This document shows positions 1 through 5,804 of a stretch of 5,804 bases of DNA, piece after piece. Source of the DNA: an uncultured Clostridia bacterium (GTDB taxonomy: Bacteria > Bacillota > Clostridia > Oscillospirales > CAG-272). The stretch's first letter is position 1. The number at the start of each line of letters is the position of its first letter. The notes under the pieces were generated by a model. That model was not told the origin of the DNA. It saw only the letters and a program-made list of their open reading frames with translations, and did not search any database. A program made the translations under genes and the position numbers. The stretch lies in the NCBI GenBank assembly GCA_947306035.1, contig CAMZFG010000076.1, positions 1-5,804 on the forward strand. Reading direction: 5' to 3'.

Positions 1-16
1 CGCAAGCGCAAAAATC

Positions 17-25
17 TGTTATAAT
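17..25 (+). promoter_or_regulatory. Extended -10 promoter of the first gene
   Basis: A perfect TATAAT box at 20-25 is preceded by TG at 17-18, giving the extended -10 form TGnTATAAT. A -35 box at the usual 17-nt spacing would fall at or just before the window edge, so it cannot be judged. Transcription would start near 31-33 and give a leader of about 65 nt before the ATG at 97. The match is striking because the surrounding DNA is GC-rich. Confidence 0.75.
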
Positions 26-37
26 AGTAGTAAGCAA

Positions 38-73
38 CGGGCGCGTTTTTACTTCCCTGCCGCCGCGTGCCCG
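38..73 (+). promoter_or_regulatory. Possible 5' leader hairpin
   Basis: Bases 38-45 can pair with 66-73 to form an 8-bp stem with one G-U pair and a 20-nt loop. It lies between the predicted transcription start and the Shine-Dalgarno at 83-87. No U-run follows, so it is not a terminator. It could affect mRNA stability or ribosome access, but such a stem can occur by chance in GC-rich DNA. It matches no riboswitch class that I recognise. Confidence 0.25.
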
Positions 74-96
74 CCAAAAAACGGAGGTTTTACGAA

Positions 97-519
97 ATGG
101 CCATTAAAATGAGAGTGCTTTGCGACTCGAAAAAAGGTAAGATCAACACGCTGGCGACCATGATCCAGCACGAGTATGATCTGCCCATCAACGCGCTGGA
201 CAAGATCCCGCCCGCCTATTCCTGCGACAAGGAGCGCGTCGTCATTCTGATGCTGTCGCTGAAGGGCGAACCCGACAACTATCTGCGCCTGTTCTGCCAG
301 GAAATGACCAAAGCCCGCGCCCAGAACACGGCCCTGATCATCGACGGCACCGAGGCCGCCGCCAAAGCGATCAAAGCCATTCTCAAAGAGGCCGGCACCA
401 ACGTGATCGACGAGGTGCTGTATATCAAAGGCGGCTTTGCCCTTTTCAAGAGCGTCACCGAAGAAGAAAAAGAGCAAGTGCGCGCGTTTTGCAAACGCGT
501 GGTCGAAAACCTGCAATGA
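97..519 (+). CDS. Small flavodoxin-like protein of unknown function
   Basis: This encodes a 140-aa soluble protein with no signal peptide, membrane segment or cysteine metal-binding motif. I chose the ATG at 97 because GGAGG at 83-87 lies 9 nt upstream; the in-frame GTG at 67 has no ribosome site, and a second ATG at 109 is possible. The sequence alternates strands and helices. A first strand (about residues 5-10) leads into a loop with Ser11, Gly14 and Asn17 and then helix LATMIQ, which recalls the phosphate-binding loop of flavodoxins. Later come strands at about 47-55, 79-83 and 104-110 (DEVLYIKGG), with helices between. At 140 aa it matches a short-chain flavodoxin in length. The loop lacks the usual T-G-N-T residues, so FMN binding is doubtful. 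It has its own promoter and terminator, so it is not part of the downstream operon. The fold is inferred; the function is unknown. Confidence 0.85.
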   Translation: MAIKMRVLCDSKKGKINTLATMIQHEYDLPINALDKIPPAYSCDKERVVILMLSLKGEPDNYLRLFCQEMTKARAQNTALIIDGTEAAAKAIKAILKEAGTNVIDEVLYIKGGFALFKSVTEEEKEQVRAFCKRVVENLQ

Positions 520-526
520 TTTGCAC

Positions 527-564
527 AAACAACGGCCGACGGGTGCGTCGGCCGTTGTTTTTTT
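527..564 (+). terminator. Intrinsic terminator after the flavodoxin-like gene
   Basis: A perfect GC-rich 10-bp inverted repeat (531-540 with 547-556) flanks a 6-nt loop. It extends by further A-T and C-G pairs (527-530 with 557-560) and ends in a run of seven T from 558 to 564. It begins 7 nt after the stop codon at 517-519. This is a textbook Rho-independent terminator and separates the first gene from the downstream operon. Confidence 0.93.
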
Positions 565-585
565 ATACGAATTTGCCGTTATATG

Positions 586-614
586 TTGCTCTTTCCCTCT
601 TTTTATGCTATAAT
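586..614 (+). promoter_or_regulatory. Promoter of the apgM-lepB-ylqF-rnhB operon
   Basis: A TATAAT box at 609-614 is preceded by TGC at 606-608, an extended -10. A weak -35-like TTGCTC at 586-591 (TTG matches the TTGACA consensus) lies 17 nt upstream. The region 565-625 is AT-rich compared with the genes. Transcription would start near 620-622, leaving a leader of about 54 nt. No other promoter is evident down to the window end, so this one probably drives all seven genes. Confidence 0.8.
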
Positions 615-637
615 AATTTTATCTATAGTTTTTTGCT

Positions 638-655
638 CGCGGCGGCTGCGCCGCG
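638..655 (+). promoter_or_regulatory. Possible leader hairpin before apgM
   Basis: Bases 638-644 pair perfectly with 649-655 around a 4-nt loop, a very GC-rich 7-bp stem inside the predicted leader. An alternative pairing of 636-639 (CTCG) with 664-667 (CGAG) would cover the Shine-Dalgarno of apgM and partly excludes the first stem. There is no adjacent U-run. Any regulatory role is speculative. Confidence 0.25.
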
Positions 656-674
656 GCAGTTTTCGAGGTGCGCT

Positions 675-1889
675 ATGAAATACCTGATCGTTATTCCGGA
701 CGGCATGGCAGACGAACCGATCTCCGCTCTCGGCGGCCTGACGCCCATGGCCAAAGCCGTCAAACCCTGCATGGATCGTCTGGTCAAGACCGCGCTGGTC
801 GGCACCGTCTCCAACGTGCCGCAAGGCATGGTGCCGGAAAGCGACACCGCCAACCTGGCAATTCTCTCCTACGACCCCAAAGTCTACTCCCGCGGCCGTT
901 CTCCCCTGGAGGCCGTCAGCATGGGCATCGACATGAAGCCGGACGAGACCGCCTATCGCTGCAACGTGGTCACGCTGACCGACAACGGCGAGGATTACGA
1001 CGACAAGATCATTCTCGACCACAGCGCCGACGAGATCACCACGCCGGAGGCCGATCTTTTGGTCAAAGCCCTGCAGGAAAAACTCGGCGACGACGTCAAG
1101 ACTTTTCACACCGGCATCAGTTATCGGCATTGTCTGATATGGAAGAACGGCGACGACCGCTATCCTTTCATGCGGCCGCACGATATCCTCGGCAAGCGCA
1201 TCGGCGAATATCTGCCCAAAAAGGAGAACGGCGGCGAGGCGTTTTACCGCCTGATGCGGGACAGTTTCGACATTCTCAATCATCATCCCGTCAACGAAGA
1301 GCGCCGTCGGCGCGGTCTGCGGCCCGCCAACTCCGCCTGGCTGTGGAGCCCCGGCAAAAAGCCGCAGCTTCCCTCTTTCAAGCAAAAATGGGGGCTTGAC
1401 GCCGCCGTGATCTCCGCCGTCGATCTGATCAAGGGCATCGGCCTTTGCGCCGGTATGCGCTCCATCGACGTGCCGGGCGCCACCGGCAACGTGCGCACCA
1501 ACTACCGCGGCAAGGCAGAGGCCGCCGTCGGCGCGTTTTGCGACGGCTGCGATCTGGTCTACGTGCACGTTGAGGCGCCTGACGAGTGCGGTCACCGCGC
1601 GGAACTCGACAACAAGGTGCTCTCGATCGAAAAGATCGACGCCGATATCCTGGCCCCCGTGGTCGAATACCTGGAAAGCACCGGCGAGCCCTATCGCGTC
1701 ATGGTGCTGCCCGATCACCCCACGCCCATCCGCGTGCGCACCCACACCATTGATCCCGTACCGTTCTTTATTTACGATCCGCAAAAGCCGCTTGCGGGCG
1801 CCGACGCGTTCACCGAAGCCGACGCGGCCGCGAAAAATAACTATCTGCCGAACGGCTATCGGCTGATGGAACTCTTGACAAAACCGTAA
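675..1889 (+). CDS. apgM: ApgM-family 2,3-BPG-independent phosphoglycerate mutase / proposed homoserine kinase
   Basis: This is a 404-aa cytosolic metalloenzyme of the alkaline phosphatase superfamily, related to archaeal-type cofactor-independent phosphoglycerate mutase, which interconverts 3- and 2-phosphoglycerate. All expected two-metal ligands can be placed: Asp9 (IPDGMAD), nucleophile Ser56 (PESDTAN), Asp303 and His307 (EAPDECGH), Asp347-His348 (LPDHPTP) and His357 (RTHTIDPVPF). Other family blocks are GRSPLEAVSMGI (74-85) and TNYRGKAEAA (275-284). I chose the ATG at 675 because GAGG at 665-668 lies 6 nt upstream and the protein begins directly with the conserved KYLIVIPDG strand. The frame stays open back to 489, but that would run through the terminator and promoter. 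A bacterial branch of this family has been proposed to act as homoserine kinase, and thrC lies five genes downstream in the same operon. The family is sure; the substrate is not. Confidence 0.95.
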   Translation: MKYLIVIPDGMADEPISALGGLTPMAKAVKPCMDRLVKTALVGTVSNVPQGMVPESDTANLAILSYDPKVYSRGRSPLEAVSMGIDMKPDETAYRCNVVTLTDNGEDYDDKIILDHSADEITTPEADLLVKALQEKLGDDVKTFHTGISYRHCLIWKNGDDRYPFMRPHDILGKRIGEYLPKKENGGEAFYRLMRDSFDILNHHPVNEERRRRGLRPANSAWLWSPGKKPQLPSFKQKWGLDAAVISAVDLIKGIGLCAGMRSIDVPGATGNVRTNYRGKAEAAVGAFCDGCDLVYVHVEAPDECGHRAELDNKVLSIEKIDADILAPVVEYLESTGEPYRVMVLPDHPTPIRVRTHTIDPVPFFIYDPQKPLAGADAFTEADAAAKNNYLPNGYRLMELLTKP

Positions 1890-1900
1890 GGAGGCGTTTT

Positions 1901-2524
1901 ATGGCCACGCAACCCAAAAAAGCCCCCAAAAACGCGCCGCAGGAGCAGACCGGCGCCGCCGCCTCGGTGGTGGAGTATCTGGAACTGTTCGTGTTCGCGT
2001 TTGCCTTCGTCATGGTGCTGATCACGCTGTTCGCCCGCCTTTCGTGGGTCAGCGGCCCTTCCATGAACAACACGCTGCAGGACAAGGAAAAACTGGTCAT
2101 TTCCGACCTGTTCTATACCCCGAAACAGGGCGATATCGTGGTGTTTCACCAGACTAGCGACACCGTTGACCGCTTCAACGAGCCCATCGTCAAGCGCGTC
2201 ATCGCCACCGCCGGCCAGTACGTCAGGATCGATTACGCCGCCAACAAAGTGTACGTTTCGGACGACGACGTTTTCACGGAAGACGAAGTGCTGGACGAGA
2301 GCGGCTACGCCTATTTCAGCGGCGGCGTCTGGAACGAGGCCAAACGCGGGCGGCTTTCCGACGTGTTCGACGTGCCCGAGGGGCATCTGTTCGTGATGGG
2401 CGACAACCGCAACAACTCCAGCGACAGCCGTTCCCCCGCCATCGGTTTCGTGGACGAACGCCGGGTGGTGGGGCGCGTGCTGTTCCGCATCACGCCGCTC
2501 TCCAAATTCGGCAAGGTGAACTGA
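1901..2524 (+). CDS. lepB: Signal peptidase I (leader peptidase)
   Basis: This 207-aa membrane serine protease (family S26) removes signal peptides from exported proteins on the outer face of the cytoplasmic membrane. A Lys/Pro/Gln-rich cytoplasmic tail (1-25) leads to one hydrophobic span (about 27-47, LFVFAFAFVMVLITLF). The catalytic SGPSM motif with Ser54 and the general base Lys98 (IVKRVIA) follow, then the conserved box GDNRNNSSDSR at 167-177. One span and about 200 aa is the Gram-positive form; E. coli LepB is longer with two spans. The segment 120-150 is acidic and probably forms the variable surface region between conserved boxes. The Shine-Dalgarno AAGGAGG (1888-1894) overlaps the apgM stop codon and sits 6 nt before the ATG. 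The gene is 11 nt after apgM and 1 nt before ylqF. Confidence 0.97.
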   Translation: MATQPKKAPKNAPQEQTGAAASVVEYLELFVFAFAFVMVLITLFARLSWVSGPSMNNTLQDKEKLVISDLFYTPKQGDIVVFHQTSDTVDRFNEPIVKRVIATAGQYVRIDYAANKVYVSDDDVFTEDEVLDESGYAYFSGGVWNEAKRGRLSDVFDVPEGHLFVMGDNRNNSSDSRSPAIGFVDERRVVGRVLFRITPLSKFGKVN

Positions 2525-2525
2525 T

Positions 2526-3410
2526 ATGCCGACCGATATCATACAATGGTTCCCCGGTCACATGGCCAAAACGCGCCGTCTGATCGGTGAGAACCTCAAA
2601 AACGTGGACGCGGTCATCGAACTGCTGGACGCGCGCATTCCGCAAAGCTCCGAAAACCCGGAGATCGGAAAACTGCTCGGCGGCAAACCGACCGTGACCC
2701 TTTTGAACAAAGCGGGGCTCGCGGATCCCGCCGAGACCGACCGCTGGATCGCGTACTGCAAAAAAGCGGGCCGCATCTGTCTGCCGTTCGACTGCGCCGG
2801 TAAGACCGGCCTTGCCGCCCTGCGCCGCGCCCTGTGCGACGTCACCGCCGAAAAAGCGGCGCGCTACGCGCAAAAAGGCGTCAACCGCCGCCTGCGCGTC
2901 ATGGTGGTGGGCATTCCCAACGTGGGCAAATCGTCGCTGATCAATCTGCTTTGCGGCGGCAAAAAGGCCAAGGTCGAAGACCGCCCCGGCGTGACGCGCA
3001 CGCCGCAGTGGATCCTGACGGACGACGGCTTTCAACTGATGGATATGCCCGGCGTGCTGTGGCCGCGCTTTGACGACCGCGAAACGGGCGAAAACCTGGC
3101 GCTGACCGGCGCCATCAAAGACGACGTGGTCGAGACCGAAACGCTGGCGATCACGCTGTGCCGCAAACTGCGCGCGCTTTACCCCGCTCTGCTTGCCGCC
3201 CGCTACAAACTGGACCAGGCGGCCCTGACCGATCTTTCCGACGCCGATCTGTTTCTCGCGATCGGCAAAAAGCGCGGATTTCTCGTCAGCGGCGGCGAGA
3301 TCGACACCGAGCGAACGGCGGGCGTGCTGTTGGACGAATTCCGCGCCGCCAAAATCGGCCGCATCACGCTCGACCGCGTTCCGAAAGGAGAAGACCGTGC
3401 TGACCTATGA
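2526..3410 (+). CDS. ylqF: Ribosome biogenesis GTPase YlqF (RbgA)
   Basis: This 294-aa circularly permuted GTPase acts in late assembly of the 50S ribosomal subunit. The N-terminal signature IQWFPGHMAK (6-15) and DARIPQSSENP (35-45) identify the RbgA/YlqF family. The GTPase motifs come in permuted order: G4 at 61-64 (NKAG), G5-like CAGKTG at 90-95, G1 P-loop GIPNVGKS at 129-136, G2 Thr157 (PGVTRTP) and G3 DMPG at 173-176. A C-terminal helical domain of about 100 aa follows, expected to contact rRNA. The G4 motif has Gly where NKxD normally has the guanine-reading Asp. The start is 1 nt after the lepB stop; an AAGGTGA-like ribosome site (2513-2519) lies within the end of lepB, so the two are probably coupled. 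The 3' end overlaps rnhB by 14 nt. B. subtilis RbgA is similar in length, about 280 aa. Confidence 0.96.
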   Translation: MPTDIIQWFPGHMAKTRRLIGENLKNVDAVIELLDARIPQSSENPEIGKLLGGKPTVTLLNKAGLADPAETDRWIAYCKKAGRICLPFDCAGKTGLAALRRALCDVTAEKAARYAQKGVNRRLRVMVVGIPNVGKSSLINLLCGGKKAKVEDRPGVTRTPQWILTDDGFQLMDMPGVLWPRFDDRETGENLALTGAIKDDVVETETLAITLCRKLRALYPALLAARYKLDQAALTDLSDADLFLAIGKKRGFLVSGGEIDTERTAGVLLDEFRAAKIGRITLDRVPKGEDRADL

Positions 3411-3996
3411 TCTGGAAGCGGCCCTAAACCGCGAAGGTTATACCGCCGTTTGCGGCGTGGACGAAGCCGGAAGGGGCCCGCTCTGCGGCCCGGTGGCCGC
3501 CGCCGCCTGCATTCTGCCGACGGGCCTCGTCATCGAAGGGCTGGACGACTCCAAAAAACTGACGCCGCAAAAACGCGACAAACTCTACGACGTCATCGTA
3601 AAGAACGCCGTGGCGTACTGTGTGGCGCTCGGCAGCGTGGAAGAGATCAACGAGACCGATATCCTCTCGACCACGCTGCACACCATGCGCCGCGCCATCG
3701 AGGGGCTTGCCGTCAAGGCGGACTACGCCCTGATCGACGGCAATATCACCCGCGGTTTCACGCTGCCCGCCCGCGCCGTCGTACACGGCGACGCCACCTC
3801 GCCGAGCATCGCGGCGGCCTCGATACTGGCCAAGGTGACGCGTGACCGCATCTGCCTGGAACTGGACGCGGCCTATCCGCAGTACGGCATTGCCAAACAT
3901 AAGGGCTACGGCACCAAAGAACACATGGAGGCCCTGCGCAAATACGGCCCCTGCCCCATTTACCGCACCAAATTCATTCGTTTTCTCGATACATGA
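3397..3996 (+). CDS. rnhB: Ribonuclease HII
   Basis: This 199-aa cytosolic endonuclease cleaves RNA in RNA-DNA hybrids and, typically for type 2 enzymes, at single ribonucleotides embedded in DNA. The catalytic acidic residues are visible: Asp22 and Glu23 in VDEAGRGP, Asp114 in LIDG, and Asp150 in SILAKVTRDR. The GRG motif (25-27) and Tyr171 in HKGYGT match the parts that read the RNA-DNA junction. DSKKLT at 51-56 is another family block. The GTG at 3397 is chosen as start because AAAGGAG (3384-3390) lies 6 nt upstream and the catalytic VDEAGRG then sits at the usual distance from the N-terminus; that ribosome site is inside ylqF, which overlaps by 14 nt. The 3' end shares ATGA with yraN. Length and motifs look complete. 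Confidence 0.96.
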   Translation: MLTYDLEAALNREGYTAVCGVDEAGRGPLCGPVAAAACILPTGLVIEGLDDSKKLTPQKRDKLYDVIVKNAVAYCVALGSVEEINETDILSTTLHTMRRAIEGLAVKADYALIDGNITRGFTLPARAVVHGDATSPSIAAASILAKVTRDRICLELDAAYPQYGIAKHKGYGTKEHMEALRKYGPCPIYRTKFIRFLDT

Positions 3997-4400
3997 AGAC
4001 CTACGACGCCAAAACGATCGGCAAGATCGGTGAAAAAACGGCCGCCCGCTATCTGAAACGGCACGGGTTTCGCATTCTCTCGAAAAACGCGCGCTGCGGC
4101 AGAAACGAACTCGATCTGATCGCCGCCGACAAGACCAACGTCCTGTTCGTCGAGGTCAAGACGCGCACCTACGAAACGGCAGACGCGGCCGCCCCGAACC
4201 GCCCCGGCGACGCGGTGGATATCGGCAAACGGCAGCGCACCGTCAAGGCCGCCTTCGACTATCTGCGCGAACATCCGACGACCAAAGCGCCGCGACTGGA
4301 CGTCATCGAGGTCTATCTGGACCGTTCCGACCGCATGCGACCCTTTTTTGTCAATCACATCGAAAACGCTTTTTCCGTCAAAGGAGCCAAACGCGCATGA
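3993..4400 (+). CDS. yraN: YraN/UPF0102 family nuclease-like protein
   Basis: This 135-aa protein of the UPF0102 family has a restriction-endonuclease-like (PD-(D/E)XK type) core; its biological role is not firmly established. Visible blocks are IGEKTAARYL (12-21), the acidic strand NELDLIA (38-44, with Asp41), FVEVKTR (52-58, with Glu54 and Lys56), KRQRTVKAA (79-87) and RLDVIEVY (101-108). These form the expected E...D...ExK active-site pattern. The start is in the ATGA overlap with the rnhB stop (3993-3996). No clear Shine-Dalgarno precedes it, so translation probably depends on ribosomes finishing rnhB. Placement next to rnhB is common in bacteria and suggests a DNA- or RNA-processing role. 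The length matches the family, usually 110-140 aa. Confidence 0.93.
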   Translation: MKTYDAKTIGKIGEKTAARYLKRHGFRILSKNARCGRNELDLIAADKTNVLFVEVKTRTYETADAAAPNRPGDAVDIGKRQRTVKAAFDYLREHPTTKAPRLDVIEVYLDRSDRMRPFFVNHIENAFSVKGAKRA

Positions 4401-5332
4401 ACCTGATCGACCTGCATTGCGATACGCCCGCCGCGCTGTGGCGGCGCGGGGCCGGGCTTGTCCGCAGCGACCTGCACGTCGATCTGGAAAAAACGGCTCC
4501 TTTCGACGCCTACGTACAGGCCGCCGCCTACTTCACGCCCCGCTCGGTGTCCGACGCCGACGGCATGGAACAGGTGCGCGCGTATCACGCCTGCCTCACG
4601 CGGGCCGTTGCGGGCGCGCCCGGCGCGATGATGATCCGCGGCAAGGCAGACCTGCAAACGGCCGTGACGAGCGGCAAACGCGGGTTTTTGCCCGCTTTGG
4701 AAGATCTGCGCGTCCTGTGCGGCAATTTGGATCCTATCACCGAACTGCGGGAGATGGGCGTGCGCATCGTCACCCCCGTCTGGCGGGATCAAAGCTGCAT
4801 CGGCGGCGCCTGGAACACGGACGCGGGACTGACGCCTTTCGGCAAACGAGCCGTCGAACGCGCCCTGTCGCTCGGTATGATCCCGGACGTATCGCACGCC
4901 TCGAAAGCGACTTTCGACGACGTCGCGGCGCTGTGCCGCGCCGCCGCAAGGCCCTTTGCCGCCACGCACTCCTGCGCCTTTTCCCTCTGTGCCCACGGGC
5001 GCAACCTGACCGACGAACAAATGAAAATCATTGCCGACGCGGGTGGCCTTATCGGCGTCAACCTTTACCCCGTCTTTCTGACCGGAAGCGACCGCGCCGA
5101 CCTTGACGACGTCGCGCGCCACGTGCGCCGTATCGCAGACACAGCCGGCTACGACGCCGCGGCGATCGGCAGCGATTTCGACGGCGTGGACTGCCTGCCG
5201 CGGGGCATCGCTTCCGTGCGCGATCTGCCGCGCCTGTGCGATCGTCTGACGGCGCAGGGATATTCCGAAGACGCGCTTGAAAAACTGTTTTATAAGAACG
5301 CTTACCGTTTTCTGATCGAAAACCTGACCTAA
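4397..5332 (+). CDS. M19 family membrane dipeptidase (renal dipeptidase-like)
   Basis: This 311-aa zinc dipeptidase belongs to peptidase family M19, in the amidohydrolase superfamily. Metal ligands can be assigned by comparison with mammalian renal dipeptidase: His7 and Asp9 (DLHCDT), bridging Glu102 (PALEDL), His167 (PDVSHAS) and His191 (ATHSCAFSL). Arg202 (GRNLTDEQ) and Asp260 (IGSDFDG) match substrate and catalytic positions. The position of renal dipeptidase His152 appears to be Trp129 (TPVWRDQ). No signal peptide or membrane segment is visible, so despite the family name it is probably cytosolic and may recycle dipeptides, possibly with D-residues; the substrate is not readable. The start lies in an ATGA overlap with yraN, with AAAGGAG at 4380-4386, 10 nt upstream. 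It ends 18 nt before thrC with no terminator between. Confidence 0.94.
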   Translation: MNLIDLHCDTPAALWRRGAGLVRSDLHVDLEKTAPFDAYVQAAAYFTPRSVSDADGMEQVRAYHACLTRAVAGAPGAMMIRGKADLQTAVTSGKRGFLPALEDLRVLCGNLDPITELREMGVRIVTPVWRDQSCIGGAWNTDAGLTPFGKRAVERALSLGMIPDVSHASKATFDDVAALCRAAARPFAATHSCAFSLCAHGRNLTDEQMKIIADAGGLIGVNLYPVFLTGSDRADLDDVARHVRRIADTAGYDAAAIGSDFDGVDCLPRGIASVRDLPRLCDRLTAQGYSEDALEKLFYKNAYRFLIENLT

Positions 5333-5350
5333 ACCGATGGAGGAAGAAAA

Positions 5351-5804
5351 ATGAACTATTGCAGCACACGCGATCCCGCCGCCGCGACCAAGACGGCGGC
5401 CGAGATCATCAAACAAGGCCTTGCCGAGGACGGCGGTTTGTTCGTGCCGACCGAACTGCCCACGCTGACGGGCAGCGATATCCAACGGCTGCGCAGCATG
5501 GATTATCCCACGCGCGCCGCGACCGTGCTCGGCCTGTTTCTGACCGATTACACGGCCGAGGAACTCTCTGCCGACTGCCACGCCGCCTACAACGAGAAGG
5601 CGTTTCCCGGCGGCGCCGCGCCCCTGCGCGATTGCGGCGACGGCCTGTTCACGCTGGAACTCTGGCACGGCCCCACGGCCGCTTTCAAGGATATGGCGCT
5701 GCAGATCATGCCGCGCCTGCTCTCCCGCGCCCTGACCAAAACGGGCGAAACGCGCACGGCGCTGATCCTGGTCGCCACCTCCGGCGACACGGGCAAGGCG
5801 GCCC
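5351..5804 (+). CDS. thrC: Threonine synthase, N-terminal part (cut by window edge)
   Basis: The reading frame is open from the ATG at 5351 to the window end, giving 151 residues of a protein usually near 490 aa. Threonine synthase is a PLP enzyme that converts O-phosphohomoserine to threonine and phosphate. The N-terminal domain is typical (YCSTRDP at 3-9, GLAEDGGLFVP at 23-33). The PLP-binding lysine is Lys113 in LWHGPTAAFKDMALQ, and the phosphate-binding loop ATSGDTGKAA (142-151) is just reached. GGAGG at 5339-5343 lies 7 nt before the ATG. The gene follows the dipeptidase gene by 18 nt with no promoter or terminator visible, so it is likely co-transcribed with the operon. No stop or frameshift is seen in the visible part. 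Confidence 0.96.
   Translation, partial: MNYCSTRDPAAATKTAAEIIKQGLAEDGGLFVPTELPTLTGSDIQRLRSMDYPTRAATVLGLFLTDYTAEELSADCHAAYNEKAFPGGAAPLRDCGDGLFTLELWHGPTAAFKDMALQIMPRLLSRALTKTGETRTALILVATSGDTGKAA

Noticed and set aside
67..96. GTG start for the first gene
   Set aside because: It has no ribosome site and lies upstream of the GGAGG that serves the ATG at 97.
489..674. Upstream extension of apgM to an ATG at 489
   Set aside because: This would start inside the preceding gene and read through the terminator and promoter. The conserved N-terminus and a Shine-Dalgarno support 675 instead.
668..1399. A 243-codon + strand frame overlapping apgM in another phase
   Set aside because: The product is Arg/His/Gln-rich, typical of an out-of-frame reading of GC-rich coding DNA, and the apgM frame explains the region.
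603..1784. A 393-codon open frame on the - strand opposite apgM
   Set aside because: The + strand carries a fully conserved metalloenzyme. The antisense product is Gly/Val/Ala-rich with no domain, and its end runs into the operon promoter.
5333..5350. Possible promoter or terminator between the dipeptidase gene and thrC
   Set aside because: The gap is only 18 nt and is mostly filled by the thrC ribosome site; no -10 box or hairpin is present.
4355..5668. A 437-codon open frame on the - strand across the dipeptidase and thrC genes
   Set aside because: It is the shadow of GC-rich codon use in two clear + strand genes. The translation is low-complexity with no recognisable motif, and it crosses a gene boundary.

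Overview
The window is a compact, GC-rich stretch in which every gene lies on the + strand. It holds one short stand-alone gene followed by the start of a tightly packed operon. The proteins are of Firmicutes type: a single-span signal peptidase I, a circularly permuted RbgA/YlqF GTPase, and the order lepB-ylqF-rnhB-yraN. Shine-Dalgarno sites are strong (GGAGG, AAGGAGG, AAAGGAG) and the -10 boxes are AT-rich against a GC-rich coding background. Together these suggest a high-GC member of the Clostridia, perhaps an uncultured gut lineage. The lineage is inferred from gene order and protein style only; no rRNA is present.

Region 1 (1-564): an extended -10 promoter (17-25), a leader with a possible hairpin, a 140-aa protein of uncertain function that resembles a reduced flavodoxin-like fold (97-519), and a strong intrinsic terminator (527-564). 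This is a self-contained monocistronic unit.

Region 2 (586-5804): a second promoter with an extended -10 (586-614) and a short leader precede seven genes with no visible terminator between them. They are an ApgM-family phosphomutase or proposed homoserine kinase (675-1889), lepB (1901-2524), ylqF/rbgA (2526-3410), rnhB (GTG start, 3397-3996), yraN (3993-4400), an M19 membrane dipeptidase (4397-5332) and the first third of threonine synthase thrC (5351 to the window edge). Junctions are 11 nt, 1 nt, 14-nt overlap, 4-nt overlap, 4-nt overlap and 18 nt, which indicates one co-transcribed and partly translationally coupled operon.

The middle of the operon is housekeeping: protein export, 50S ribosome maturation, removal of RNA from DNA, and a nuclease-like protein. 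The two ends may be linked metabolically. ApgM relatives have been proposed to act as homoserine kinases, and threonine synthase uses the product, O-phosphohomoserine. I see no mobile element, CRISPR array, tRNA or rRNA, and no clear undescribed multi-gene system. The points most worth checking are the ApgM/ThrC pairing, an altered guanine-specificity motif in YlqF, and the unassigned first protein.
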